64,000 nt of DNA from an uncultured Tenacibaculum sp. Lineage in GTDB: Bacteria > Bacteroidota > Bacteroidia > Flavobacteriales > Flavobacteriaceae. Below are positions 52,786 to 62,965 of this stretch, piece by piece. Made by a program: the position numbers and the translations under genes. The DNA is taken from contig CANMWK010000002.1 of NCBI GenBank assembly GCA_947501615.1, forward strand, positions 124,001 to 188,000, given 5' to 3'. The notes beneath the pieces are model-generated. The model did not search any database. It had not been told where the DNA came from and saw only the letters and a program-made list of their open reading frames with translations. Numbering within the stretch: position 1 is the stretch's first letter; each line of letters starts with the position of its first letter.

Positions 52786-54516
52786 CTATCCGTTCATAGA
52801 AATTAAGAATTCATCATTGTTAATTGAAGTCTTAATTCGTTGTTGAATAAATTCCATAGCTTCAATAGGGTTCATATCAGCTAAATACTTACGTAATACC
52901 CACATACGTTGTACCGTTTTAGGATCTAATAATAAATCATCTCTACGCGTACTCGACTTAATTAAATCAATTGCAGGGTAAATTCTACGGTTAGCGATAT
53001 TACGCTCTAATTGAAGTTCCATGTTACCAGTTCCTTTGAATTCTTCAAAGATTACTTCATCCATTTTAGAACCAGTTTCAGTTAAAGCAGTAGCAATAAT
53101 GGTTAACGAACCACCATTTTCAATGTTACGAGCAGCACCAAAGAAACGTTTTGGTTTGTGTAAAGCGTTAGCATCAATACCTCCAGATAAAATCTTACCA
53201 GAAGCTGGTGCAACAGTATTATATGCTCTAGCTAAACGAGTAATAGAATCTAATAAGATTACTACATCGTGACCACATTCAACTAAACGTTTTGCTTTTT
53301 CTAATACAATATTAGCAACACGTACATGCTTATCAGCAGGCTCATCGAAAGTAGAAGCCACTACTTCACCACGAACACTACGCTTCATATCGGTAACTTC
53401 CTCAGGACGCTCATCAATTAATAATACAATTTGATACACTTCAGGATGATTCGCAGCTATTGCATTCGCAACATCCTTTAATAACATGGTTTTACCAGTT
53501 TTAGGTTGTGCTACTAACATACCACGTTGTCCTTTACCTATTGGAGAGAACAAATCCATAATTCTTGTAGATAAAGAACTACCTTTTTCTGCTAAATTAA
53601 ATTTTTCATTAGCGAAAAGAGGAGTCAAATGCTCAAAAGAAACACGATCTCTAACAATATTAGGATTTAATCCGTTAATTTTTGATACACGAATTAAAGG
53701 GAAGTACTTTTCTCCTTCTTTAGGAGGGCGAACATTTCCTTTAACAGTATCTCCAGTTTTTAAACCAAAAAGTTTAATTTGAGATTGTGATACATAAATA
53801 TCATCTGGAGACGATAAATAATTATAATCAGAAGAACGTAAAAAACCGTATCCATCAGGCATCATTTCTAAAACACCTTCACTTTCTATAATACCATCAA
53901 ACTCAAAATCTGGGTCGCGATAACGGTTCCCACTTTTATGTCTAGGTCCAGATTGGTTTTTATTGTTGTTCCTATTCTGGTTATTATTTCTTTGATTATT
54001 ATTTCTCTGGTTGTTATTATTCTTTTGCTGATTATTTTGAGATCTATTCGTTTGATCAGCAGAAGATTTTTTCTGACCTCTATTAGTGTTAGTATTATTG
54101 CTATTACTGTTACTACTATTAGTGTTGTTGTTACTATGCTGAGTAGTAGTAGTGGTAGTAGTATTTGTACGCTGTGGAGTTTTTTTCTGGTCAGTTTTAA
54201 CAGCACTAGCCGCTTGCTCAACAGATTTAGTAATACGTTTTCTCTTTGGCTTTTCACTTTTAGCCTCTTTTGCTACTGTTGTAGTATCGTCAGTTGTCGC
54301 TTTAGTAACTTCTTTTTTCTCAGTAGAAGTTTTAGCTTTAGTAGCTGGTGCAGGTTTTTCTTGCACCTTAGATGCTTCAGCCTGTGCTTGTGCATCTAAA
54401 ATTTTGTAAATAAGATCAAGCTTTTTAAGTTGACTAGTCTTTTTCAATCCAATTGCTTTAGCAACTTCTTGTAATTCAACTAGCTTTTTAGCTTTTAAAT
54501 CCGAGATTTCGAACAT
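52786..54516 (-). CDS. rho: Transcription termination factor Rho with Asn-rich insertion
   Basis: The 576-residue protein starts with the Rho N-terminal helical domain ([20 protein letters not shown]), then a low-complexity segment at about 60-195, rich in Lys/Glu and then Asn, Arg, Gln and Thr ([23 protein letters not shown]). The RNA-binding OSB domain (about 205-290), Walker A region ([10 protein letters not shown]) and helicase C-terminus follow. Rho is an RNA helicase that ends transcription. The disordered insertion is characteristic of Bacteroidota Rho and is linked to condensate formation in other species. Confidence 0.97.
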   Translation of the reverse strand: MFEISDLKAKKLVELQEVAKAIGLKKTSQLKKLDLIYKILDAQAQAEASKVQEKPAPATKAKTSTEKKEVTKATTDDTTTVAKEAKSEKPKRKRITKSVEQAASAVKTDQKKTPQRTNTTTTTTTQHSNNNTNSSNSNSNNTNTNRGQKKSSADQTNRSQNNQQKNNNNQRNNNQRNNNQNRNNNKNQSGPRHKSGNRYRDPDFEFDGIIESEGVLEMMPDGYGFLRSSDYNYLSSPDDIYVSQSQIKLFGLKTGDTVKGNVRPPKEGEKYFPLIRVSKINGLNPNIVRDRVSFEHLTPLFANEKFNLAEKGSSLSTRIMDLFSPIGKGQRGMLVAQPKTGKTMLLKDVANAIAANHPEVYQIVLLIDERPEEVTDMKRSVRGEVVASTFDEPADKHVRVANIVLEKAKRLVECGHDVVILLDSITRLARAYNTVAPASGKILSGGIDANALHKPKRFFGAARNIENGGSLTIIATALTETGSKMDEVIFEEFKGTGNMELQLERNIANRRIYPAIDLIKSSTRRDDLLLDPKTVQRMWVLRKYLADMNPIEAMEFIQQRIKTSINNDEFLISMNG

Positions 54517-54637
54517 TTGAATATTTTTAATTTATAAGTATAATTTTTTTGAAAATAAGGGGATGATAGTTAGATCTTTAATTTTTTTTGAATAGCTTAC
54601 TCGTATATGAGTAAGAAATGCGAGGTATCCTACGAGA

Positions 54638-54666
54638 CAAATATAGATAAATATTTTGATATGCAA
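54638..54666 (-). promoter_or_regulatory. Promoter of rho
   Basis: On the minus strand TTG (54666-54664), 18 nt and TATATTTG (54645-54638). The predicted leader is about 115 nt long and contains a 7-bp hairpin (CTTACTC/GAGTAAG, about 54597-54616), which could serve autoregulation. Confidence 0.6.
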
Positions 54667-54691
54667 AGTTTCTTTTTAAAAAAAGAAACTG

Positions 54692-54699
54692 TAAATTTG
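54692..54699 (+). promoter_or_regulatory. -7 element before DUF4293 gene
   Basis: TAAATTTG matches TAnnTTTG, 18 nt before the start codon at 54717, divergent from the rho promoter. Confidence 0.5.
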
Positions 54700-54716
54700 C
54701 AATCCAATTTTAATAT

Positions 54717-55148
54717 ATGATACAAAGAATTCAAACTTTATACCTTTTAGTAGCCGGAATTATTTCTGGAGGGTTAACATTTGTATTCAATTTATGGAGC
54801 ACAGCTAAAGCAACTATTTTTTCTTTAGATCTATTTCAAGCAGCTTCATTAGTTCAGAAAATAATTCCTGTATCATTTATAATATCTGCACTATTATCCA
54901 TTGTTACTATTTTCTTATTCAAGAATAGACAGTTACAATTTGTAATGGGGCGACTTAATATTTTGACAAACCTTATTTTATTAGGGGTGTTGGTATATGT
55001 ATCTCTAACGTTATCTGGAGAAGCTGCGGTTTCTGAGAAAGGTATTGGGATGTTCATGCCTGTAATTTCAATTGTATTGCTTGTATTAGCAAACAAAGCC
55101 ATTAAAAAGGATGAAGATCTTGTAAAATCAGTAGATAGATTACGATAA
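54717..55148 (+). CDS. DUF4293 membrane protein
   Basis: The 143-residue protein has four TM helices, and its start MIQRIQTLYLLVAGIISGGL matches DUF4293. Function is unknown. It is divergent from rho and ends at a strong terminator. Confidence 0.9.
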   Translation: MIQRIQTLYLLVAGIISGGLTFVFNLWSTAKATIFSLDLFQAASLVQKIIPVSFIISALLSIVTIFLFKNRQLQFVMGRLNILTNLILLGVLVYVSLTLSGEAAVSEKGIGMFMPVISIVLLVLANKAIKKDEDLVKSVDRLR

Positions 55149-55171
55149 ACCTAACATCTTAATATATTTAG

Positions 55172-55207
55172 TGCGAATAAACCGAGAATTATATTCTCGG
55201 TTTTTTT
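55172..55207 (+). terminator. Terminator after DUF4293 gene
   Basis: AAACCGAGAA and TTCTCGGTTT pair, followed by T7. Confidence 0.85.
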
Positions 55208-56055
55208 ATTTTCAGTAATCATTGTCATGGTTTATGTCGAACACGCCTTACTATAGTATTCAATATCCGTTCTTAGTCTTAGTGCTTTTGTTATAGCATT
55301 CCGAATGTACCTATACTGAAATAAATTCAGCACATACAGGTTTAGATAGATGTTTGTTAACTCGTTATGCATTTAGAAACTTAATTTTTTTTTAGATAGT
55401 CAGTTCGAGTGATTTTTCTTTAGATTTGGCGAAGCAAGAATCAAAAGAAAAATTGTATCGAGAACTATTTCTAAGTCAAAATTCTTATTCTCGATAGCAC
55501 TGCAGAACTTGATTCAGTACGATTTTTCTCTATTTTATTCCAAAATATCACTCGAATTGATAGAATTTTGCTCCAAATGCACAACGGGTTTAGTTAGTAT
55601 TTCACATAACGGATATTTACTATATAATACTTTAGTGCATGACAAAAATCTTAAAAATGTTTTTTCCGTTGTCAGGTCGAGCCTTTCAACTATCGCTCAA
55701 GATAAACTAAAGTCGAGACCTTATTGTTGTTAGTGATTTTAATGAGAAACCTCTCGACTCCGCTCGAGGTGACAGAACACATATGTATTACAGAAAGATG
55801 TTGATTATTAATTATGTCTATCTGTAAGGTGTTTTTTTGTCATGTGCTAAGATATAATACATATAGCATCATAGTATACCCAAGCTTAGTAAAAAGTAGG
55901 TTGGCAGACAGTCTCTGAAGCGCTTTTTAAGATCTAAATGTTAAAATTAGCCGTAAAATCGATTTTTTTTGATTTTTTTTACCTCAAAAAGTAAAAATCT
56001 AATACGTATTTTTGAAATGTTAAAATCAGTTAAAATGGGGGCTACAAGAAATCCA
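55208..56055. repeat. Repeat-rich gap without genes
   Basis: The gap contains the inverted TCGAG-type repeat copy B (55397-55592), which ends in GCACAACGGG as an inversion of copy A at 43.4 kb, and another related block at about 55672-55780 (GTCAGGTCGAGCC ... CTCGACTCCGCTCGAGGTGACAG). The rest is AT-rich with no frame that looks coding. Confidence 0.65.
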
Positions 56056-56056
56056 T

Positions 56057-56110
56057 CTAAGGGAAAACCCTTAGACGCTCAGGGTAAACCCTTAGAGGGT
56101 TTTCAGGGTG
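56057..56110 (+). promoter_or_regulatory. GGG/CCC dyad array upstream of response regulator
   Basis: Overlapping dyads: CTAAGGG (56057-56063) aaaa CCCTTAG (56068-56074), AGGGTAAACCCT (56081-56092) and AAACCCT-tag-AGGGTTT (56087-56103), then CAGGGTG. The first two GGG triplets are 21 bp apart, about two helical turns, suggesting protein binding sites on one face. The array lies just upstream of the RR promoter and could be its own operator. Confidence 0.5.
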
Positions 56111-56118
56111 TTTGTGAT

Positions 56119-56149
56119 TTGGCTACAACGCATTAACCTTATAAATTTG
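56119..56149 (+). promoter_or_regulatory. Promoter of the NarL/LuxR-type response regulator
   Basis: TTG (56119-56121), 20 nt and TAAATTTG (56142-56149). Transcription would start near 56156, giving an almost leaderless mRNA. Confidence 0.6.
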
Positions 56150-56160
56150 TACATGTAATA

Positions 56161-56820
56161 ATGATAGAGAAAATCAAAGTTCATATCGCTGACGATCACC
56201 AGATTATAATAGATGGAATATCAGCGTTAGTTAAGACAGAAGATAAAATTGAGTTAGAAGGCTACTCACTTACGGGCAAAGAAGTTGTAGAATGGTTCCG
56301 TACAAACAAAGCCGATGTTCTTATACTTGATATTAACATGCCAGAATTAGATGGAATAGGTGTTTTGAAAGCGTTTAAACATAGAAACGTAAATCAAAAA
56401 ACCATTATACTATCTGGTTTAAGTGACCCGAAACTTGTTCAAGAAATGATTTCGCTAGGAGCGAAAGGGTTTATAGAAAAAAGTTCGGCAAGCGACCATA
56501 TCATAAAAGCTATTAAAGCGGTGCACAGAGGTGAAAAGTATTATAGTGATAATATAAAAGAAAGTTTATTCGATTTATATATAAACGATACCAAAACCGA
56601 CGATGCCATTAAAAGTAGTTCTGTTAATGAACCATTGACAGAGCGAGAAAAAGAAGTCTTAAAATTGATAACACAAGAATTAAGTACTTCTGAAATAGCT
56701 AAAAAATTAGACCTTACGGTCAAAACAATAGAAACTCACAGAAGAAACTTGTATAAAAAGATAAAAGTGAAAAATGTAGTAGGTTTGGCAATATATGCTG
56801 TTAAAAATAATATAGTTTAA
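56161..56820 (+). CDS. NarL/LuxR-type response regulator
   Basis: This 219-residue protein has a receiver domain (ADDHQIIIDG with the acidic pair; phospho-Asp in LILDINMPE; Lys in IEKSSA) and a C-terminal LuxR HTH (LTEREKEVLKLI, EIAKKLDLTVKTIETHRRNLYKK). A cognate kinase with a HisKA_3 domain is encoded at 57746, past one lipoprotein gene. It may bind GGG/CCC motifs in the two intergenic regions around it. Confidence 0.93.
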   Translation: MIEKIKVHIADDHQIIIDGISALVKTEDKIELEGYSLTGKEVVEWFRTNKADVLILDINMPELDGIGVLKAFKHRNVNQKTIILSGLSDPKLVQEMISLGAKGFIEKSSASDHIIKAIKAVHRGEKYYSDNIKESLFDLYINDTKTDDAIKSSSVNEPLTEREKEVLKLITQELSTSEIAKKLDLTVKTIETHRRNLYKKIKVKNVVGLAIYAVKNNIV

Positions 56821-57009
56821 TCGACCTCCCTTCAATTTTAATATAGAGGTTCCCCGTCCTTATATATGTTCCCCCCCCAAGAAGCTGTATTATATGAATT
56901 ATTGTCAGGCCTACTACTTTTTCACTTTTCATTATTGTGTAGTCCCCCCGAAAATTACTACCTTTTTATAAAAGTTTATTAATATAATCCATAATTTAAA
57001 TAGAATACC
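56821..57009 (+). promoter_or_regulatory. Gap with C-rich direct repeats
   Basis: The 189-bp gap holds GTTCCCC at 56849-56855 and GTTCCCCCC at 56868-56876, about 19 bp apart, and a CCCCCC tract near 56944. A run of eight C at 56871-56878 is unusual in this AT-rich genome. These could be binding sites for the adjacent response regulator, upstream of the lipoprotein-kinase genes. Confidence 0.4.
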
Positions 57010-57717
57010 ATGATAAAGAGATACTTACCTTTTTTAATGATAGTAGCTACAGTACTTTCATCGTGTAGCGCAGAAGATAACAATCCAATAGATTTAGATG
57101 CAGAAGGTATTAACCCACTATTAATCAAATCACAAAAAATAAGCAGAGATGCTAACGGAAAGTATACCATAGATTATACGTTAGCAAAAAATGTACAAGC
57201 TGATGTAATACCAAATGCAACAACTAATGTAACTACCTTAAATGCTTTTGAAACTAAGCATCAAATTTCAAATAGAAATTTAAACAATTCAGCTTCTCTT
57301 AACTTAAAAAATAACACCATTAAATTAAATGTAATAGAAAACGGAGAACAACGTAGGTCTATAACTGTTGAAGATGAAGCTATTGTGTTAGCTAAGGGAC
57401 AAGTAAGCGCAGATTTTTTACAAACGTATAGTGTAGAAAATTTTGGTGATGGACAGTATGTGTTAGATTTTACAGTTCGCGAAGGTGTACAAGTAGATTT
57501 TAAATATAATGCTGATAAAAATATTTATGAAGTACATTTAAAGGAAGGCGCTATAGGAGAAACATCTTTTACTAAATTATACAATAAATCAGAGTATCTA
57601 CCACTTAAAATAGATTTTGTTAATTTTACTAAAATCAAAAACGTGCAATCAAAAGGTTCAGAAGCTGTTGCTATTGAATATGCAAAAACACCGAATCCAA
57701 GATTTCAGTGGGAATAG
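57010..57717 (+). CDS. Lipoprotein of unknown function
   Basis: The 235-residue protein has a lipoprotein signal (LSSC, Cys19) and an elongated beta-rich mature region with two similar stretches (GQVSADFLQTYSVENFGDG and IDYTLAKNVQADV). It lies between the response regulator and the kinase, so it may be a target or a sensor partner of that system. No family is recognised. Confidence 0.75.
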   Translation: MIKRYLPFLMIVATVLSSCSAEDNNPIDLDAEGINPLLIKSQKISRDANGKYTIDYTLAKNVQADVIPNATTNVTTLNAFETKHQISNRNLNNSASLNLKNNTIKLNVIENGEQRRSITVEDEAIVLAKGQVSADFLQTYSVENFGDGQYVLDFTVREGVQVDFKYNADKNIYEVHLKEGAIGETSFTKLYNKSEYLPLKIDFVNFTKIKNVQSKGSEAVAIEYAKTPNPRFQWE

Positions 57718-57745
57718 ATAGTTATATTATATTTTAGAAAATATC

Positions 57746-59563
57746 ATGATAAAATACAAGAATATTTTCCTCCTTGTTTTTATATTTTTATGTTTGAAAT
57801 TAGAAGCTGAGTCTGCCCACTCGGCTTTTAATCGTTATAGACTCCAACAAAGCGATAGTACTTATGTTAAGAAGTATGGAGTCGCAAAGATTTTATATAA
57901 TCAGGGGGAATATGTTAAAGCTTTACGATTGTTATTGCCATTAACAAATGTCAATTTAAAAGATGAATTTTTAGAAGTTAAAATTAACATGCTTACTGGT
58001 AAAGTTCTAAATGAATTTAATGATAAAAGTGAAGTTTTTAGTGATATAGATTCCTTATATGAAGGAAGTGAAAAGAAAGAAGAATATTTAAATGCATTAA
58101 AATACTTAAAAAGATCGCTCAAGTATTTAAAAAAATATGATTTAAAAAAAGAAAAAAAAATATCTGTTGAAATTCAAAGACTATTAGGTGAAAATTATTT
58201 AGAACTCTCAGGTTATTTTTTATTTTCAAGAAATAGAGATAGTGCTAGATATTTTTTGAACGAAATATTTAAGATAGAAAGTATTGATAATGAATTTTTG
58301 AAGTGTAAAGCAAAAGCATTGACTAATATGGGGAGGCTTTACATTTTTGATGGTGATTTGAATAAAGCTGAAGAGTCATTTTTAAAGTCAATAGATTTGA
58401 ATAAAGTTTTAAAAAACAATTTATTTACAGCTTCAGCTTATAATAATCTTGGAGGTATTTACGGACTTAAAAAGGATTATACTAAAGCAAGAGATTTCTA
58501 TGATACTGGATTAAAGTATTTAGAAAATGAAAATTCATTGAAAGGCGAGAAAAAAAAGGAATTACTTTTAGATAATTATGCTTGGGCATTATATAAATTG
58601 GAAGATTATCGTGCTTACGAGTATCTTACAGATTCACATTTTATTAGAGATAGCTTAAAAGAATTGAAATATAGAGCACAATTGAAGAAGGTAAAAGCTG
58701 AAAATGATGTGAAAGAAGTACAACAAAAAGCAGATCAAAAACAAGAAAAACAAGAACAAAAAACATGGGTAGTTGGTACAGTAGGTATTGTTGTATCTTT
58801 ATTGTTACTATATTTAGCAAACCTATATAAATTACGCCAACGTAATTTAAGCTTAAAGCTCTCGCAAAACGAACTACGCCAACAACGTAAACTCGAACGT
58901 TTAAATTCGCAAACACAAGTAAAAATATTAAATGCAACGCTAGATGGTAAAGAAACCGAGCGTAAACAAATTGCAGAAATTTTACACGATAATGTAAGTG
59001 CTTTACTATCGTCTGCAAACATGCATTTAGAGGCAACACAAAAGCAGTACGGAGAAAATATACCTGAAGAACTGCAAAAAACACGTCAAATTATTACCGA
59101 AGCTTCAGAGAAAATCCGTGATTTATCACACAATTTAGTGTCTTCTGTATTATTAAAATTTGGTTTAGAGTATGCAACAAAAGATGCCGCTAAAAAATTC
59201 TCTAACTCAGAAATTAAAATCAGTACAGCAATTTTAAATGTGTATCGTTATTCACCAGAATTTGAAATTAAAGTATTTAATATCATTCAAGAGTTAATCA
59301 ACAATATCTTAAAGCATAGCAAAGCTAAAAATGCATACATAATGCTAGAAGAAGAAGACAATATGATTAACCTTATCGTAAAAGACGATGGTATTGGTTT
59401 CGAAAAACGTAGTGAGGAAGCATCAGGAATTGGCTTAAACCAAATAAAAGCACGAATTCACATGATGAACGGAAACTTTATTATAGAATCTTCCAAAGGA
59501 AATGGCACAAAAGTAATCGCCAGTATTCCAGTTATTCGCGATAAAAAAAAAGCATTAGCATAA
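57746..59563 (+). CDS. TPR-containing NarL-type sensor histidine kinase
   Basis: The 605-residue protein has an N-terminal signal segment, a TPR-rich sensor region (about 45-300), a coiled coil, one TM helix (about 345-362), HisKA_3 with the phosphorylated His in AEILHDNVSALLSSANMHL (about 412-430), and HATPase_c (GIGFEKRSE, GIGLNQIKARI). It is the probable kinase of the LuxR-type regulator encoded at 56161. Confidence 0.92.
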   Translation: MIKYKNIFLLVFIFLCLKLEAESAHSAFNRYRLQQSDSTYVKKYGVAKILYNQGEYVKALRLLLPLTNVNLKDEFLEVKINMLTGKVLNEFNDKSEVFSDIDSLYEGSEKKEEYLNALKYLKRSLKYLKKYDLKKEKKISVEIQRLLGENYLELSGYFLFSRNRDSARYFLNEIFKIESIDNEFLKCKAKALTNMGRLYIFDGDLNKAEESFLKSIDLNKVLKNNLFTASAYNNLGGIYGLKKDYTKARDFYDTGLKYLENENSLKGEKKKELLLDNYAWALYKLEDYRAYEYLTDSHFIRDSLKELKYRAQLKKVKAENDVKEVQQKADQKQEKQEQKTWVVGTVGIVVSLLLLYLANLYKLRQRNLSLKLSQNELRQQRKLERLNSQTQVKILNATLDGKETERKQIAEILHDNVSALLSSANMHLEATQKQYGENIPEELQKTRQIITEASEKIRDLSHNLVSSVLLKFGLEYATKDAAKKFSNSEIKISTAILNVYRYSPEFEIKVFNIIQELINNILKHSKAKNAYIMLEEEDNMINLIVKDDGIGFEKRSEEASGIGLNQIKARIHMMNGNFIIESSKGNGTKVIASIPVIRDKKKALA

Positions 59564-59947
59564 GTAGTGCATCTAAAAAAAGCGCACTTCCTACGAATAA
59601 AAGCTAAAAATACTAGTCTGTAGATACTAAACTCCAAAATTTTATACTTGATGGCCAGCTGACCAAGCTAGCTGAGCATGGTCGAAGCTTGGCAGCTGAG
59701 CTTCGTCGAATTTTAACAGAGTAAGGTAACTAACTAATCAAGGTAACTAAAGAAAGTAAGAGAACAAGTGAGCTGAGTAATGCAGTTGAGCATTGTTAAA
59801 GATCGGTACCTGTGCATTCTCGAAGCTCGGCAACTGAGGATGGTCGAAGCTAGGCAGCTGAGCTCTGTCGAAGCTAAGTTATTTTAAGAAAACAGGAACC
59901 AATTCAACCAAATAAAATCCGTAGCTTAGCTCTTTAAAAAGATTTCT
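59564..59947. repeat. Gap with AGCTGAG/GTCGAAGC short repeats
   Basis: Between about 59650 and 59880 short units of the type AGCTGAGC and GGTCGAAGCT occur several times in varied order. They are like the clustered units at 63420-63640. No gene is seen. Confidence 0.65.
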
Positions 59948-60682
59948 TTGCGATATTTTTTAGAACTAGCATACCACGGTAAAAACTATTACGGTTGGCA
60001 AGTACAACCAGATGTAATTTCGGTTCAGGAGAAGTTAACCACAAGTATCAGTACCATTGTTCGGCAAGAGGTAACTATTGTAGGCGCGGGTAGAACAGAT
60101 ACAGGTGTACATGCTTCACAAATGTATGCGCATTTTGATATAGATAAGGTACTAGATGATAATTTTACTTATAAACTCAATGCCATTTTACCAAATAATA
60201 TTGTAATATACAGAACTATAGCAGTGGCAGAAAACGCGCACGCAAGGTTCGATGCAACAAGTAGAAGTTACGAGTACAAAATATGGTTAGGAAGAAACCC
60301 ATTTGTATTAGATACCACTTGGCAACTAAATTACAAGCATATTAATGTAGAAGCGATGAATACAGCAGCTGCATTACTATATGAATACGAAGATTTCGAA
60401 TGTTTTTCGAAAGTAAAAACAGATGTACGCACATTCGATTGCGATGTAACACATGCAAAATGGGTGCTTAATAACAATGAATTAACATTTTTTATTTCTG
60501 CAAATCGCTTTTTAAGAAATATGGTAAGAGCAATTGTGGGGACTTTACTAGATGTAGGTTTAGGAAAAATAAGTATCGACGATTTTAGAGCTGTAATAGA
60601 AAGTAAAAACAGAAGTAAAGCAGGAGTTTCAGTTCCTGCAAAAGGATTATTTTTAACAGAAGTAACATACGATTATATTTAA
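59948..60682 (+). CDS. truA: tRNA pseudouridine synthase A
   Basis: The 244-residue protein starts at TTG (RYFLELAYHGKNYYGWQVQP). The catalytic Asp is in AGRTDTGVHA (about 52-61), and RSYEYKIW and FLRNMVRAIVGTLLDVG follow. It makes pseudouridine 38-40 in the anticodon stem of tRNA. The ABC transporter gene follows 3 nt downstream. Confidence 0.95.
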   Translation: MRYFLELAYHGKNYYGWQVQPDVISVQEKLTTSISTIVRQEVTIVGAGRTDTGVHASQMYAHFDIDKVLDDNFTYKLNAILPNNIVIYRTIAVAENAHARFDATSRSYEYKIWLGRNPFVLDTTWQLNYKHINVEAMNTAAALLYEYEDFECFSKVKTDVRTFDCDVTHAKWVLNNNELTFFISANRFLRNMVRAIVGTLLDVGLGKISIDDFRAVIESKNRSKAGVSVPAKGLFLTEVTYDYI

Positions 60683-60685
60683 ACT

Positions 60686-62449
60686 GTGAGTAAGAGTAGT
60701 ACAGGAAAAGCATTTGATATTAAAATTTTTGCACGACTAATGAGTTTTGCAAAACAATATCGTTTTCAGTTTTGGGTAGCTACGATATCAACCATATCGT
60801 TAGCAATATTTGCGGCAGCAAGTCCAGTTATTTTATACCAAGCAATAGACGATTTTACAACAAATAAAGACATAGCGCGGTTATTGTTTTTTACCATGGT
60901 TATGCTGGGGGTATTGTTAATACAAGTAGTATTACAATTTTCATTTATTTATTATGCCAATTGGGTAGGACAACATATTATTAAAGATTTACGGACCATT
61001 ATTTTTAAAAACATCTTAGGATTTAAAATGGCGTATTTCGATACGACTTCCGTTGGGAAATTAGTAACAAGAGTAGTATCAGATATAGAAACCATAGCCA
61101 ATTTCTTTTCGCAAGGTGTATTTACAATTGTTAGTGATATACTTAAAATGCTAGTAGTTGTAGTTGTGATGTTTGTCATTAATTGGCAGTTGGCATTAAT
61201 TGCTTTAGCAGTACTACCAATTTTAATTTATGCAACAAAACTGTTTCAAATAGCGATTAAAAAAACATTTCAAGAAGTTCGTAATCAGGTAGCTAATTTA
61301 AATGGTTTTGTGCAAGAGCGTGTGACAGGAATGAAAATTGTGCAATTGTTTAATCGAGAAAAAATAGAGTACGAAAATTTTAAAGCGATTAATGAAAAAC
61401 ATAAAAAAGCGCATGTAAAAACAGTTTGGTATTACTCTATATTTTTTCCAATAGCAGAAATTTTATCCTCTATAGCCATTGGTTTAATTGTATGGTATGG
61501 AGGGTTACAAGCGATAGCAAAAGATACCATATCTGTAGGAGCAATAATTAGTTTTGTGCAAATGGCGCAAATGTTATTTAGACCGTTACGCCAAATAGCA
61601 GATAAGTTTAATCAGTTACAAATGGGAATTGTATCTGGAGAACGCGTATTTAACGTAATAGATACAGAAAGTTTTATAGATGCTTCAGGAACAATTAAAG
61701 CAACGAACTTAAAAGGAGATATACAGTTTGAAAATGTTCGTTTTAGTTATATAGAAGGAGAAGAAGTATTAAAAGGGATTTCTTTTGAAGTAGAAAAAGG
61801 AGAAACGATCGCAATTGTTGGAGCTACGGGAGCAGGAAAATCTACGATTATTAACTTAATTAGCCGTTTTTATGAAATAGATAGTGGTCGTATTTTAGTA
61901 GATAATATTCCTGTTGAAGATTATGATTTAGACAGTTTACGAGAACAAGTAGCAGTGGTATTACAGGATGTATTCTTATTTTCAGATTCCATTATGAATA
62001 ATATTACCTTAAAAAATGAAGCCATAACATTAGAAGAGGTACAAGAAGCCGCAAAACAAATTGGAATTCATAATTTTATAGAAAGCTTACCAGAAGGATA
62101 TCAGTATAATGTAAAAGAAAGAGGCGCAATGTTATCTTCTGGTCAACGTCAATTGATAGCTTTTTTACGTTCTTATGTTAGTAATCCAAGCATTTTAATT
62201 TTAGACGAAGCAACTTCTTCTGTAGATACAGAATCTGAACAAATGATTCAATACGCGACAGATAAAATTACCAAGAACAGAACTTCTATAGTAATTGCTC
62301 ACCGTTTAGCAACCATTAAAAAGGCAGACAAAATTATTGTGATGGATAAAGGTAAGATTGTAGAATTAGGAAATCATAAAGAACTTTTAGAAAAAGAAGG
62401 GTATTATAGAAACCTATATGAAAAGCAATTTAGCGAAGAAGTTATGTAA
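60686..62449 (+). CDS. MsbA-like ABC transporter (fused TM and ATPase)
   Basis: The 587-residue protein starts at GTG, has six TM helices (about 30-310) and an ATPase domain: Walker A GATGAGKST, signature LSSGQRQ, Walker B ILILDEATSSVD and an H-loop (IAHRLATI). It is a half transporter of the lipid-A/multidrug type. It has no C39 peptidase domain, so it is not a specific exporter of the double-Gly peptide encoded at 63 kb. Confidence 0.92.
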   Translation: MSKSSTGKAFDIKIFARLMSFAKQYRFQFWVATISTISLAIFAAASPVILYQAIDDFTTNKDIARLLFFTMVMLGVLLIQVVLQFSFIYYANWVGQHIIKDLRTIIFKNILGFKMAYFDTTSVGKLVTRVVSDIETIANFFSQGVFTIVSDILKMLVVVVVMFVINWQLALIALAVLPILIYATKLFQIAIKKTFQEVRNQVANLNGFVQERVTGMKIVQLFNREKIEYENFKAINEKHKKAHVKTVWYYSIFFPIAEILSSIAIGLIVWYGGLQAIAKDTISVGAIISFVQMAQMLFRPLRQIADKFNQLQMGIVSGERVFNVIDTESFIDASGTIKATNLKGDIQFENVRFSYIEGEEVLKGISFEVEKGETIAIVGATGAGKSTIINLISRFYEIDSGRILVDNIPVEDYDLDSLREQVAVVLQDVFLFSDSIMNNITLKNEAITLEEVQEAAKQIGIHNFIESLPEGYQYNVKERGAMLSSGQRQLIAFLRSYVSNPSILILDEATSSVDTESEQMIQYATDKITKNRTSIVIAHRLATIKKADKIIVMDKGKIVELGNHKELLEKEGYYRNLYEKQFSEEVM

Positions 62450-62526
62450 TTACTTAAGTTTAAATTTGTTTAATACAACCAAAATGCTACATTTGTTATC
62501 ATAATCTAAATAAAAAATCTAAAAAC

Positions 62527-62952
62527 ATGAAAAAAGTAATTTTATCAGTCTTAGTCGTTGGAGCTTTATTAGTTACTTCTTGTAAAGGAGAAAAAAAAGA
62601 AGTAAAGCCAGAGGTTGAAGAAACTAAAGTAGAAAAGGTAGAAACAGTAGCAAAAGAAACAGAAAAGGTTGTAACAGAAACTGCTAAAACAATCCAATCT
62701 GCATTAGAAGGTGTTACAATACCAGAATTTAAAGATCCTAAAGTAGGAGAGTATTTAAAAACGTATACTGAGTATGCTAAAGAATATATCGATGCTAATG
62801 GAGATGTAGCTAAAATTTCTAAGTTAGCTACAAAAGGACAAGAATTGGCTACGAAAGCACAGTCATTTACAAGTTCATTAGATCCAGATGATGCTAAGAA
62901 ATTATCTAGTACTATTCAAAGCATTATGTCTAAAATGGCACCAAAAAAATAA
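62527..62952 (+). CDS. Lipoprotein, helical
   Basis: The 141-residue protein has a lipoprotein signal (VTSC, Cys19), then a Lys/Glu-rich stretch of VETVAKETEKVVTE type and a helical C-terminus (TKGQELATKAQSFTSSLDPDD). Function is unknown. A strong terminator follows. Confidence 0.8.
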   Translation: MKKVILSVLVVGALLVTSCKGEKKEVKPEVEETKVEKVETVAKETEKVVTETAKTIQSALEGVTIPEFKDPKVGEYLKTYTEYAKEYIDANGDVAKISKLATKGQELATKAQSFTSSLDPDDAKKLSSTIQSIMSKMAPKK

Positions 62953-62965
62953 CATCAATTTTTTT

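Noticed and set aside
53886..54409. Several long frames overlapping rho in other frames and on the other strand
   Set aside because: They arise from the Asn-rich, low-complexity coding region of rho; compositions are Ile/Val/Ser-rich and no start signals support them.
55509..55733. 74-residue plus-strand frame in the repeat-rich gap
   Set aside because: It lies largely inside the TCGAG-type repeat copy and lacks promoter and homology.
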